Of a DNA stretch of 64,000 nt, positions 42,922-54,734 are shown piece by piece (position 1 is the first letter of the stretch; every line of letters starts with the position of its first letter). The stretch lies in NCBI RefSeq assembly GCF_000213175.1, contig NW_009799179.1, forward strand, positions 3,971,953 to 4,035,952. Reading direction: 5' to 3'. The notes under the pieces were generated by a model. The model did not search any database. It saw only the letters and a list, made by a program, of their open reading frames with translations, and was not told the DNA's origin. A program made the position numbers and the translations under genes. Origin of the DNA: Neurospora tetrasperma FGSC 2508 (lineage: Eukaryota; Ascomycota; Sordariomycetes; Sordariales; Sordariaceae).

Positions 42922-45769
42922 TCAATCAGTCAGTTCTAGCCCCGTCTCACCTTCGTTCAGCACGACTACCACATACCGCCTCGACCCCTCCGGTAACTCT
43001 TGCTCGGCCGTTTCGTCTGTCGTCTCCTCCGAGATGTGCATTGCAAGATCATGTAACTTCGGATCAGCCTTTGACAACACCTCAGGCGAACCATCGCGAT
43101 TGATGGCTACGATGTAATGCGGTCGGCTTTGGAGCAGCTCAGGCGGGGCCGCGCCCTCTTCGAATACCACCACGTGCTTCTTGCTTTTAGAGCCCACAGA
43201 TTCTTCGTCGCCGTTCTTGTTTGACTGTTTCGAGGATTGATCAACCGCGTAGCGGTTTCCAGTAACCAGGAGCGGATCTGTCTCCGGCAGGTGAGGAACC
43301 ATCTTCATAAGGAGGCGATGCTCGGGGTTCTGGAGACGTGCCGGGATCGGTAAGTCGGTCTCGAAGGATGCTTGAAAGCGGAGTTGGGAGGCTGTTGAGC
43401 CGTCTGGCTGGAAACCTTCGCCCGGTGGTAGCGTGGACTGCGTGGTGGTTGCGAGGGAAAAGTTGCCTACGCTAAATTGTCGGCGACGAGCCTTGGTCGT
43501 GGAGGAGCTGCTCGATCCCGATGTCAAGTTGCTCTGCTCCGTTTTGGGTGCATGGAGAATTTCGTCATGAAGCTTGTCAAGACCTCCACTATGGCTTGTA
43601 TGTGGATCTTGGTAGTAAGGCGACCTGTCCGGCGGATTGCCCTTGTCCAACAAAGGTGCCGCCTCCTCGTCAGACGAATCTGCTGACGATGTTCCGGCGC
43701 TCTCAAAATTTGCTTCGGTGAGCAGCCCGCCCAAGAAGAATAATGCGGTTAATCCTGCGCACCCGCACACCCATGAAAGCGTTGTAGTCAGCCCTCCCCA
43801 GCCCGAAACTCCCATAACGGCTACAACAAGAAGCGGGCCAACGAAACTGCCCCAGGCATTGGCGAGACTGGGTAGACTTTCAGCCTTTGCTGCGCCAGTT
43901 GACAGGCCACCCGTTCCAATTACATCCTCTCCACCGGCGACTGCATCGAGAATCTCCTTCACTAACGGCTCACCGCAGAGACCGAAGGCTACAGAGATCC
44001 AGCCAAGAGTAGCCAGTAGTGCCGTCTGAACGGTCATCTTGTTCTGGGTCAACCCGCCTAGACAAGTAAAAGCCGGAGCAGCCGCAATGAAACCAAATGA
44101 TGTTAGCAATCGAGAAGCCTGCGCGTACCGTGCCGTAAGCGGGGTCGTTAAGAGGCCGACCAAAGCTGCCGGAGCCGAAAGGGGGACGAAGACGAAGCCG
44201 CTGGCAGCCATGGGCCATTCGAATGTTCGCTGTACGAAAATCGGTAGCACACTTTGTAGCGCTGATCCGATCAGGCTAAGTGCGATGTATCCTCCCATGG
44301 GCACAATAAGTCGCAATACGGATGGCGTCAGCACTCCCTCTTGAGTACCAGTAACTTCGGAGGCCGCTAGGCTGGGCCGTCTGATCGATCGGCTGGAGAC
44401 ATGGCAGGGAGACACTTCTCTCGAGGAATACCCCCCGCCGGAGGAGAGAGTTCCATAGTTTCGCGAATCTTCTCGAGAGGCAAGGAGACCCGCTGCCTCG
44501 TGTCGATCGCCTCTTGCCCTGGGATATCTTCCCGGCGGCAGTAACACCGCTACGAAACTTCCAAACACAACCGTCAAAGCAATAACGGCATAAGCCAGTG
44601 TAAAGACAGCCGCCTGCCCACCAAAGAAACCATGCAGCAATCCTGCAGACACCGGGCCGACCGAGATGGCGAAATTCTGGATAAACGCCGGCGTCATCCA
44701 TGTCAGCACATCGACAGCAGCAGTTTCGTCGTCGCCTCCATCCTCTTCACCATCGTCTTCGCTGGCAGTCAAGACCACGCCGGCAACCAAGCTGGAGCTA
44801 GCTCTCGCGATGGCCACACCTGCGATACCGTGTAGGGCGCGTGAGAGGACGAGGAAGAATAGATTGCGGTAGAATTGAAGCAGAACAAAGGAGCCCGCCG
44901 CTAGAGCAAGCCCACCGAACAGGAGGACCCAAAGAAGAGGGCCTTGGCGGGTAAGGTAGGGGACGGATGCTGAACAGCAGTCAAAAGTGTCAGTAACAAC
45001 ATGGACGAAGCTTGCGTGTGTGTCGCCGGATGGAGGTTTGGTGACTTACAAGATACCGCTGCGAATGTGCCACCATATGTTGAGATAAGGATCGATGTCC
45101 AAAACTGCACTGGAAAGCAAAAAGATGTTAGTTCAACACTGTTGTCTATGAAAAGGCGCAGTAGCTTGAACATGACATACCATGCTTGTGGTGTACTCCC
45201 GCTCTGGTTTCCAGGATGGTGGGAATAAGAGGGACCAACAGCGCCGTCAAAAAAGCATCGGTGAACTGGGCAGCCTTGGCGACTACTATGAGAAGCGACA
45301 TGGTAGTGTTGATGTCTGGCTGAGTAAGACCGAAAGTGGTGTCATGAAAACACGAAGGTAGGCGACGGTGGCTGTAATGGCCGCGACCGTCGAATCTGGT
45401 TGGAAGTGGATGATGATAGTAATTCACGTTGCCGTCGTGGGTGTTGCTGGGATCGCCGGTATGGATAGCGAGAGGCGGCGGTGGTGATGTTGCGCTTGGT
45501 GTTATTCGGTGCGGAGATACGGAACCGGAGGAGGATGGCGGCCGTCGTGGTCTACTGCCGGACCTGCCGCGCGTCGTCGTCAGTTGTGACTGCCACTGTG
45601 ATTGCGACCAGAGAATGGCCTTGGAAAACAGGCTCGACTCGGCGGCGGTCTCTGTTGCTGTCTCTTCATGACGAGGGTTGTCCTGTTGTTTTGAAGTTGG
45701 GATGATGGCAGCGTCCGGTGGGTCAGGGTTTGTATCTGCACGGGCGGGGCCTGTTGTTGGAACATCCAT
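42922..45769 (-). CDS. MFS transporter with long cytosolic C-terminal tail
   Basis: Major-facilitator membrane transporter resembling the vesicular-amine/TCR-Tet type. Exons: from 45769 (or 45301) to 45181, 45109-45050 and 44969-42922; introns have donors GTATGT and GTAAGT and keep frame. Membrane segments include SLLIVVAKAAQFTDAFL...VPLIPTIL (TM1), QFWTSILISTYGGTFAAVSS (TM2), then GPLLWVLLFGGLALAAGSFV and FFLVLSRALHGIAGVAIARA (motif A-like loop/TM4). The C-terminal half begins LRLIVPMGGYIALSLIGSAL. An acidic insert (SEDDGEEDGGDDET) follows TM4. The last 240 residues after GLTALFFLGGLL are soluble, Ser/Thr-rich, and end VLNEGETGLELTD, unusual for the family. Protein is 742 residues from ATG 45301 or 898 from ATG 45769; the extra 156 residues are open and in frame but disordered, so the start is uncertain. 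Substrate unknown. Confidence 0.8.
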
Positions 45770-46847
45770 CCCGTCTGTTTCGTCCCAGCTTTCCGGCCTT
45801 GATTTGGATATGTCGACCTTGTTCTTTCTTGTCTTTGGCTTGCCCTGATGTTTACAGGCCGTGTTGGAGGTCGAGATAAGACGTCGCGCGTTTTGTGTAA
45901 CCCCGTCGTGAACCTAAAGAGGTGTGCTTCCGTTCGAGTCGATGCCCGAGACACCACAAGTGCTTGAAACTCCAATTCTTCCGGCGTCACACAACACTAC
46001 CGATTTCTTCGGTTTTCGTTCTTTGTTCTCTCGGCCTGATAGCTCTGTTTAGAGCTCTCTCCACAGCAGCTTTCTGCGATGCATCATGTGGGCAGAAGAA
46101 AGAAGAGAAAATGATAGAGATACGGGGGAACGGAAGATACTCGTCTTTTCAACGGTCTCGTGAACTTGTTGGCTGCTTGCCTCTTTCTTTATCTCTGAAG
46201 TACCACCACACATTCACAATCACAAGCGGGAACCGAACCCTTGGAGCAGCACACCATGTCTTGATCTACTGCAGTGTGAAACCCAGGCGCCAACCAACCA
46301 CAGCCGTAGCGAGCTGTTCCCCCACTCCAATGGCACTCCGCTGGTGCGGGATTCCTGCTTGTCGTGTTGCCCATTTCTTCTCGATTTGCTGATGGCGATG
46401 ATGCACTGGCCGCCCATCCACACACACATCATGCCGGCGATGTACTTTGGGGTCTGTGTTCAACGAGCTCGATGACGGACGGAAGAACCTCAAACTCGAC
46501 ACCGCACCTTTCAAAGATGATATTACTCGTATGGTGTGACCATTGCACGGAGAAACAAATTTCAAAGAATGGAAGACCTGGGCGCTTCCCGAGTACGGGT
46601 TTACAAAAATGCAAGACAAGAAAGAGTGGTGTCCAAACAGCATCACCTGAAAGCTGCCCCTCATCATGATGTTACTCGCCAAGGAGCGACCAAGAGGTCC
46701 CTTATCCACGCTAATCTGCATTGCAGTGCCATCCATGTCTGCAGCCGCGTAGCGCGCCGACATGAAGCAGGGCGTCGGGGTACTCGTCCAATGTCGAATG
46801 CGGTTAGGACTGTGACTGGGTAAGGGTTCAAGATCTTGCGCTGTTGG

Positions 46848-46874
46848 AAAAAAAAAAAAAAAAAAAAAAAAAAA
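46848..46874. repeat. Poly(A) tract of 27
   Basis: Uninterrupted A run about 115 bp from the 3' end of the initiator tRNA gene. Confidence 0.9.
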
Positions 46875-46972
46875 TCCGTGAAGAAAAAAAGAGTAAATTA
46901 TAAGAGTGGAAAAAAGGGTTAGTAAAGAGATGTCGAGGAGAAGAAGCTGCTCGTGTAGAAGCCAAAATAGAT

Positions 46973-46977
46973 AAAAA
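46973..46977 (-). terminator. RNA polymerase III terminator
   Basis: TTTTT on the minus strand, 12 bp beyond the 3' end of the tRNA gene. Confidence 0.75.
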
Positions 46978-46988
46978 GAATTGTCATG

Positions 46989-47060
46989 TAGCTGCAACTC
47001 GTTTCGATCGAGTGACCTCCGGGTTATGAGCCCGGCGCGCTTCCGCTGCGCCATGCAGCT
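46989..47060 (-). tRNA. Initiator tRNA-Met (CAT)
   Basis: Intronless, 72 nt. The acceptor stem AGCTGCA pairs perfectly with TGCAGCT followed by discriminator A, so position 1:72 is A:T, the eukaryotic initiator hallmark. The D stem is GCGC/GCGC. The anticodon arm CCGGG-CTCATAA-CCCGG has the three G:C pairs next to the loop typical of initiators. The T arm ACTCG/CGAGT encloses ATCGAAA, with A in place of T at position 54, again initiator-specific. A T5 terminator follows. Confidence 0.95.
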
Positions 47061-50000
47061 GTTAACGATAGTTGATGGCTGAACACGCAACGTTTTTCTA
47101 TACGGTCCACGTCAATTTGGTGGATACCACAGCAGTATGTATGTATGCAGTAGATAGGCTGACCCTTGCGCAGACCACCAGCTTTCTTTCTTTCCGACCA
47201 AAAAGTCCTTTCTTACTCCTCGTCCTTCACAAGCACCCCTCCTTGATTGTTATTTCGAAAAGGGCGGAGCACATCATCAATTAAACCACAGCCCCCGTAT
47301 ATCTTTGCCCCACTCGCTCTTCCAAATCACCGTTTCAAACTCAACGAACACTCGCTGATTCTTCACACTCCCGTCCTTCCCCCTCTCCTCCTCCTCGTCG
47401 TCACCATCCTCTCTCTCCCTTGTCGGAACCCTCACCACCTCTTTTTCCCTCCTTTCCCTTCCGCATCAATGATGAGCATCTTGGCTTCAGGAAATTCATG
47501 GCTGAGGCGCGTTGCTAGAGCATTTTCCACAGTTCCTCGGCCGATGATTGACGTGCGCGGGAGCTTTCAGTACCAACGAATCACATGTTCATGTCCGAGT
47601 CCTGTTAGTGGCGATTGCATAGCCGTATAGTTTACTGTCATCAGGTCTGGGTGCTCCCGAGGCTAAGGAGCCCACCGACAACCCAACCCAAAGAACGAGC
47701 GTGGACAAACCCACGACTGATAACAGAAGCTAGGTGCTTCAGACCTTGATCAAAGTCGTGAGTGAGAACCGACAGGGTTTGGGACACGCTTTGTGTACCT
47801 ACTTATTCTTCCTCGACGCTTTACCGAGTGACTGACCAAGGGTGAGCCAACTTACGCGCATCACTCAAACAGAGTCTTTACCATATGTCTGGTCAAACCA
47901 CATATACTTGAGATATTTCCTGATCACTTCCTATTCCATTCCGCATTCCATTTTCCAGCTCGGATTTTGTGCAAACGCTCGAGCTTCTGGGTGCCAAGTC
48001 ACATTGTCAATCCGTCCGAAGCCATTTTTGGGTTCAATCATGTTGAGACCCTGAAACTACCCAGTTTTTGGTAGTGAAGTAGTAGTAGCGAACCTGCGGA
48101 TACCTCTATGTACACGATCTTTGTGCGCTCTGTCTTTGGTACCACAACAGCACGGTGAATTACGATCATTGTGAGAGGAGAACGAACGCCATTGGTAGTT
48201 AACTACCTGAAAGTTCGAATTGTAGACGCGGGCTGCGTAGGCTGTAAATGGTGTTAGATCGGGATTCGGAGTACAGGGAAAAAAGAAGAAAGCAGGCTCT
48301 GTCGCTCGCTGTATTGCAAAAAGAGTGGAAATATGGGCGGGAATCTCAAAGCATGAGCCATCCAACCATTATGACCGCTGCAACAACCTCACTACCGCTC
48401 AGAAGTAGCCGAAATGGACGTCTCTTCTTCTTCAAAGCAAATCTCCCTTTTCGACTCCTTTGCTAAAGCTTTCAAAGAAACGCTGCCATGCTCAGGACGC
48501 CCAGCATTGAATGCATTCAAAGTGGTTCGACAGACGATACCTAAGATGGCCGTTTGAATCCATCAGAGATCCTCCACTAGCAACATGAACGGAGATCCGC
48601 CTCGTCACAACCTCTCGCTGTGATTGACGACGAAGAATAAGACCCCGTATTAGATGATGAGGAGGGTAACAATGGTGACGCCTCAGCCGCAGGGAGTTGA
48701 CTCGCTTCCCAATATCGACACTGTTAAAGTTGAAAGCGGTAATTGCTCCTCCAGATCTAGGTTCAGTGTCAGATCATCCAGCTCTACTACCTCTAGTGAT
48801 AACTCCTCAATCCATGCCCCTGACTGTGGTAAATTTCTTCCTGGAACACGGAGATCAGTCCAAGGCTGCTCTCGGATATCTTCCTTCAGCCAACACTCGA
48901 TGGGGGTCGTTGTCGGCTTGCAACTCCTGTTTCCAACAAGATAGTCCTGTAGCTGTTGCTGTTGCTCTTGTAGTGGCTTGGGTTGGGTTTGCGGATGCTG
49001 GTGCTGGTGCTTCTCTCGGCTGGCATCAGAGTAGGTGGTGATGCTTGGGGCGGTTTCGCTTCGATGATTGGCGCTCCGTTGACCTGGGAGCTTTTTGCTA
49101 CCCATGGAGTGGATGGCGTGTGTTGGAGACATTATGGCGAGGCCAACGAAGAGACTGCTTGTATATCAGAGATGCGGAGAGCTGAAGGCCTTGCTTGGAT
49201 AATATCAGTGGACAGCAGTTCATGTATGGCTATTGGGGACAGACAGATTGTTGAGTTTCCTACTTGGATTCTGTTTCTCTTCAAATAATTTGTGATGATT
49301 GTTTCACTTGGAAGGTTTTGAAAAAACGACTGCCAGGACGAGGCTCCAGTCAGCTACCTCTGGTAACTTCAGGTTGTGATCCTGAGAAAGACGTGAGACC
49401 TTTTTATATCAGCTCAGATGTCAAGAACTCCTTTTTGTTTCGCCCTACTTCCCATCGCAAGAGCAACCGCAACCCAGAGTTTCGTTACCAGCCTCTTAAG
49501 ACCAGGCTAAGATCAACACCTGAAGCCATCCCCTCACGAGGATACGGTACCAACCCTCCCATCCCGGGACCGAAGCCACGCCAGCGAAGCAGTCCCAAGA
49601 CTCCCAATTCCCACCCCCACCTGGTCAAGGTCAGCCTGAGATATTAGTCACTGCATCGATGACGGCTGCCTTCTGTTGTTACAAGCGTCGAGGAGTAGGT
49701 AGGTGAACAACCGATAGTTCGATCGATCGCCCCCCACGCCCAGGATTTATGGCAAGATATGGATTGGGCCCGACGAACTCCATATCGGCCACATGAGCGA
49801 AACGTGGACGGGAGGAGGCAGAAAGCGGAAAGGCAGCGGCGACTACTAACGTAGAGTTGCACCACGTGAAACGAAGGTGAAGTTTCGTCTGGGCTCCAAC
49901 AGAACCGGCACCGCTCACATCGGGACGATACCTTGACACGTGCCGGTTTCTATGATTCCATCCAGGAGCGGGACCACTTGCTTGTTGGTGGAGTAGTAGC

Positions 50001-50850
50001 CGTAGAGGTACTTACCGGAGAGGAGGAAGGTTCAGCCAGCAGTTACCTAAGGCACCCAATCCTCGAACTTCCAAGACGTTCGCACTTGCCTTGATAATCA
50101 CTCGAACGTATGATGGACGTTCCCTTGAGATCTCTCAACGCCCATACTCCAATTTCGAACTGTTGGCACACACCCGTCTCTTGTCCGAGGACTGGAGGTA
50201 CCCATCAGACTGAGGGGGTGAGTATCGATTTCCATTATCGGACTTTTAGTTTGGTTCCATCGAGTCACCTGAAAAGGGGCTGACGCGGCTTCGTTTCAGT
50301 CTCAGGTTGGTGATCACCCGTTCACCCACCCGCATCTATGGAATTCTCCATGCGGTGAGAGATTGCGTGTCTAGTACAGGGTTGAGGAAATGGAAGGCAC
50401 GAATGGAACGAGACAGGACATTTGTGATAATTGACACTTCCCAGACTCAATGGAAATTCAGTACTACGAACGCAGACAATTTACGACATTCATCATCAAG
50501 CTAGAAGTAGTTCGGTTTTCTTCATAAATCTTCAAAGAGTGGTATTATCCAATATAGTATCCCGAACTGACTTCTCTTGGCTTTCGTAGCTTTCTCCAGA
50601 CTGCTTCTCATCTCATCACAACACATCATACGGGAAACTTTCTCCTTTTCTCTGCCACTTTTCCCCAATTTTGCCCCATGACCTGACTGTTTAAGATCTC
50701 GTCGTCATTCCGCACCACTTTTGTTTCCATCATCCACGCTCACCATCCCTCAGCATCTCCACTCCCCGACCCTGTCAACACCCTCGGCACCGGAAACCCA
50801 TATGCCCGATCATTCACTATCACCACCATACTAGTAATACTGCTCCAACT
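47061..50850. other. Gene-poor region between the tRNA and the C2H2 gene
   Basis: No complete gene. At 48414 an ATG opens MDVSSSSKQISLFDSFAKAF, 47 codons before TGA. Around 48620-48690 another frame reads AVIDDEE-stop-DPVLDDEEGNNGDAS, again coding-like but broken. On the opposite strand 49132-48683 is open for 149 codons (Gln-rich, then Leu/Glu-rich). These could be remains of one decayed gene; none has a recognisable domain. The rest shows no motif. Confidence 0.35.
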
Positions 50851-52248
50851 CTAAATCTTAACATCCATGTTATCAAAGAAACCATCCTTGGAAAGATTAA
50901 GAGGAGGTATCGTAAATCGATTTTGTTGTTGTTGTTGTTGCTGCTGCTGCTGCTGCTGCTGTTGTTGTTGATCTTGAAGATCTAGTTGGTGTTGCCTATT
51001 AGACGTAGCCGTCATAGTCGCGGTGGCGGCCAGTGTGTTCTTGAAAAAGTCGACTGTCGTTGTTGTCGACGCTGCGTCGGGGGTTTCGTAGATGGTTCCC
51101 ACAGGTAGGGAGAATTTAAGGCTGTGGGAATGGAGGTGGGAGTATTTGTTTGTTGGTGGGTTGGGGAATTGGGCTAAGCTGGTGATGGTGGTGGTGGTGG
51201 TGGTGGTGGTAAAGGGGAGAGAGAATGATCGTTGTTTTTGGTATGTGGGTTCCTGTTGTGGTTGTACTTGGTGTTGCTGCTGTTGTTGGTGGTGTCGGGG
51301 TTGAGGGAATCCGGTGTTGCCGCTAGTGGCGCTGTTGCGTCTATCGAACTGCTGCTGCTGCTGCTGCTGCTGCAATATCGACTTGTGCCTGAGTGATTCC
51401 GTTGATACCGTTGATCGCTTAGGAACAGGTACCCGGATCGCCGTAATAGCCACTCCCTGACGTGACCGAATGATAGCCTGATCATGACTTAACCTCGCAA
51501 GCCGTCTCGCCTCCTCTCGTCCACCCTTGAAGAATTCCAGCAAATCCTGCAACTTCCCCGGAGCCTGCCCCTCCAAGAACCCCCGAGCGTGTCCCGTCGT
51601 TTGCGCATCCCACCCCAAGATGGGCTGTTCATCGCGTGCCATGTGTCCATACAACTGCGCAAACAACTCCTTCCATGCTTGGTGGACCACCGGCTGATGA
51701 AGCAGGCCGTAGATTACCAGACTATGATTCCAGTGTGCTTTGTTGTGATTATCTTCGTAGTGCTTCGCTACATGGTCGACAAATCGATGACTGGCGCCCA
51801 TGAACGCCCCGCAGAATCCACAGGCCCACGCCGTCCTCCGTTGCGTAGACCGGACCATTTGCTCAGCGTGAGGGCAGGTCCTGCACCCGTGTGCGTTCTT
51901 GTGATGTTGGTTGAAGGTGCTGGCGTCCCAGAAGATGATGTTACAGTCCGGGCAGGGGTAACGCTTATGTCGGTCGTGGACTTCGTCCTCGTGCCTCATC
52001 CAGTCGACCTTGCGCTGGAAACTGACATTGCAGGGTATGCACCAGTAAGGGCCTTGGGGCTTAGCGGCACCTTGGTTGTTGATCCTGAATCCTCCAAGGA
52101 CTGACAGTGCCGTTTTGACTGAAGGCGAAGTACTTTTGTCGTAAGTGTTCTGGGATGAGACTGAACTCGTTGAGGTTGCCTCTGATGAGATGCTTGCCCT
52201 TCCTGATGACCCCGAACTGGTTGTCGATACGGAGTTGTGACGGCTCAT
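50851..52248 (-). CDS. C2H2 zinc-finger protein with polyglutamine tracts
   Basis: Single-exon protein of 465 residues, probably a nuclear DNA- or RNA-binding regulator. After a Ser/Thr-rich N-terminus (1-60) come finger 1 (Cys70, Cys73, His86, His91), finger 2 (Cys99, Cys102, His115/116, His120) and a divergent finger 3 (Cys143, Cys146, His159, His163). The conserved fungal block continues to about residue 275 (HNKAHWNHSLVIYGLLHQPV, LQDLLEFFKGGREEARRLAR). The C-terminal 190 residues are low complexity: runs of eight and about 17 Gln, an eight-Thr run, and Pro/Ser-rich sequence, ending LSKDGFFDNMDVKI. The start ATG at 52248 is the first in frame. The Gln and Thr runs are encoded by trinucleotide repeats likely to vary between strains. 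Specific function unknown. Confidence 0.85.
   Translation of the reverse strand: MSRHNSVSTTSSGSSGRASISSEATSTSSVSSQNTYDKSTSPSVKTALSVLGGFRINNQGAAKPQGPYWCIPCNVSFQRKVDWMRHEDEVHDRHKRYPCPDCNIIFWDASTFNQHHKNAHGCRTCPHAEQMVRSTQRRTAWACGFCGAFMGASHRFVDHVAKHYEDNHNKAHWNHSLVIYGLLHQPVVHQAWKELFAQLYGHMARDEQPILGWDAQTTGHARGFLEGQAPGKLQDLLEFFKGGREEARRLARLSHDQAIIRSRQGVAITAIRVPVPKRSTVSTESLRHKSILQQQQQQQQFDRRNSATSGNTGFPQPRHHQQQQQHQVQPQQEPTYQKQRSFSLPFTTTTTTTTITSLAQFPNPPTNKYSHLHSHSLKFSLPVGTIYETPDAASTTTTVDFFKNTLAATATMTATSNRQHQLDLQDQQQQQQQQQQQQQQQQNRFTIPPLNLSKDGFFDNMDVKI
50922..50971. repeat. TTG/CTG trinucleotide repeat (polyQ)
   Basis: About 17 in-frame Gln codons of the C2H2 gene on the minus strand, mixing CAA and CAG blocks. 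Confidence 0.9.
51186..51211. repeat. GGT trinucleotide repeat (polyT run)
   Basis: Eight or so ACC/ACT codons of the C2H2 gene, giving a Thr run. Confidence 0.85.
51349..51373. repeat. CTG trinucleotide repeat (polyQ)
   Basis: Eight CAG codons in the C2H2 gene on the minus strand. Confidence 0.9.
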
Positions 52249-54734
52249 GTCGTTTATTGTCGAAGCGTGCTGCTCCTGCGGTGAGAAAAGAAAAGGATGT
52301 GCTGTGTATCACCAGTGTCGAAGGAACTCCTGATTCATGTTAGTCGATGGCTGTTTGGCTGGTTTTAGGGGCAGGCCGAGTCAACACACCCCCTTATTAT
52401 AACCCTCAAGAAAGCGGATAAAAGCTCGTCGCGCGATATTCCGGATTTAGTCAGGGTGTCAAGATGTAGTCGGGCCGCAGCTAGACTGTTGGTTGATGCA
52501 CGGGGATCAAGATCCGTTGCCTTTGAATGGTTGAACTGCTGGGCCTGCCAGAAAACGCCGTTTCAATGAAAACGAGCAGAATGGGTCACTGTGAGAAATG
52601 GCGTTTTGCTGTGTTTGATGGGGGTGAAAACAGAACTGCCGATCATGAACGTGATAACTGGTACCTTCACCATACATATGTACATGCGTAGGAGACAAGA
52701 TTAGAGGAAGAAGGTTCGGCAGACAAGCGCAGGCGCTTCGTCCGAGCGGCGCGGGAAGGGAAGGGGATGGGAGGGGATAAAACAAAAGGTTATACCCCCT
52801 TGTTGGTAGCACGAGTAGTAATAAGAGGGACGCGAAAGCAATGGAACGCTGCGGCGAAGATAGTGTACCAGGCAGGGATGGTAGCGAAAACGAAGAGACT
52901 TGGGAGCAAAAGAGGGTGCAATCTCCACGAGACCGTCCAGCGAATTAAAGGCTTGACCTGGACGGAAAGAAGTGAGACGGCGGCGCGCCCCATTCACGTA
53001 TTTCGGGTTCTTCTCCATGGTCCATCTCATAAACCTCACGTCCACTGGATGATATGACTCGCTCGACTCGGGTGAGAGTCCGGCCAAAGATAGATGGAGT
53101 ATGTACATATGCTTGTATGAGAATGAGACCTCGAATGTGCCACGTCGTCGGCGGTCAGCAATTAAGAAGATGACGGACGGGAACTGAATGCTGCACTCGT
53201 TCAAGATTGTGAAAACGGGAAAACGGGTCGAACAGCTGACGATTATCGTCAGTCTCACCACGTCGAGTTAGAGCCTTGCTGCGGATTTCGAGGTGATGAA
53301 CAGAGGACCTGCCGTCCTTATAAAGTATACAGATCATTCTGATGCCCGTGCATGTATCAAGTTAACAAGGCGTCGAGAGGCGTCGCATCTTGACTGGTCC
53401 GTCAAAAGCCGAAGAGAGGCAAAATCGATCCAGACGGACGGGAATGAAAGGGTTGAAGATTGGATTGCAGAACATGGGGGACAAGTTCGGCAAGGGTTCC
53501 AACCCTGGGGACGGAGAAGCGCCTCTATGCGCTGTGATTGGTTAGCAAGGTAGCATCCGAAACAAGGCGTCAGCTGTTTCGAAACACCCAAAGGCACCCA
53601 AGAAAAGCCGATGACCCCTTCCTCGCCTCGCTCGCCTGCAGCATGGGTTACTGTGGGTGGCTCCCGGTGGGCGACCAATGAACAAGCCAGAACAACGCCC
53701 CTGAGAGGTTCCGAGATCCTGTTGGCTGATTGTTTGTTTCCTTTCTCTGATGCGACCTTGGCTGTCACCGTCTCGTCGGTCCCTGGGGTTGAGAATGTGC
53801 AACATCGCCGCCGAACGAAGTGGATAGAATACATATTAAAAAATGATATGTTTGATTTGGGCAACATGTTGATGAATCTCAGAATGGAAGTTGTCAAACC
53901 TCCAGAAGCCGCGGTAAACGCGCTGCCTTGCACATTAATATAGTGCATGCAACCCTGATCACCGCATCGCACATGCACAGCGGTTAAAACTTATTCTTCG
54001 TCTCCAAGTCCCTTTCCAGCCATGATGATCTACTACATTCTTATTTTTATTTTATTTTTCCTTCTATTTTTTTTCCTGAGAAAAGAGATTGTTCGTATGC
54101 CTCAGACGACATAGGGGTATCGAATTGTAACCCAGTAACACAAAACACACTCCCAGACTTTATAGCACGCCTCAAGAGCCATAATGTCGTGACCTAACCT
54201 CAAACTCCCGTCCCTTTACATGGCGCAAATTTGTACAGTCGATGAATTCCATCCGCGTTTGTTGCTTTTCCTGCCCCTTTATGCAATTGCACAACATAAC
54301 TACCACTCATCGGTAGCTTCTACTCTTTAATGCAAATGCCATGCTCCAACCACCCTAGAAATCGTTGCTTCCTTCGCAGTCGTGATACATCACATCTTTC
54401 CGACTTCGCCGCTCAAACGCTGAGCCTCACTTCTTCTCGCCCTTGCTCCCTTTCCTATTGAGCTCCTCGGTGCATCCCAAAAAGTGGCCTATATAAGATC
54501 CGTGACAGGCTGCAGTATGAACGAAATACCTGAAACAGAATCTTGCCTCGGAATGCTTTGATGTGCGCCCTTGGGTGGTTGGCCAAGTGCTCTGCTCGAC
54601 TGGCCGGATTTTGAAGGCATCCTTTCCTCAGCCGCTGACTACCCTTCGGCAATATTGCCCACATCACTGCCGGCAATTGACTCGGCCAACAGTCTTATGG
54701 GCTTATCCACAGCCTGTGGGCGATCTGTATCACG
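52249..54734. other. Intergenic region between the C2H2 and Zn2Cys6 genes
   Basis: About 2.5 kb holding the C2H2 promoter and the 3' side of the second Zn2Cys6 gene. Long minus-strand frames at 53978-53334 (214 codons) and 53261-52701 (186 codons) lack recognisable domains and codon bias and are not called. T-rich sequence at about 54040-54075. Confidence 0.4.

Larger units (their letters stand above)
45770..46988. other. Upstream region of the MFS gene
   Basis: Contains the MFS promoter. A 274-codon minus-strand frame (47090-46266) runs through an A-rich tract and across the tRNA, so it cannot be coding. No other gene is seen. Confidence 0.45.

Noticed and set aside
46266-47090. 274-codon open frame on the minus strand
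   Set aside because: It runs straight through the initiator tRNA gene and a 27-base A tract translated as poly-Phe; composition is not coding.
52701-53261. 186-codon open frame on the minus strand
   Set aside because: No recognisable motif; composition looks like intergenic sequence near the C2H2 promoter.
53334-53978. 214-codon open frame on the minus strand
   Set aside because: No domain, no codon bias, and overlapping long frames occur on both strands in the same region.
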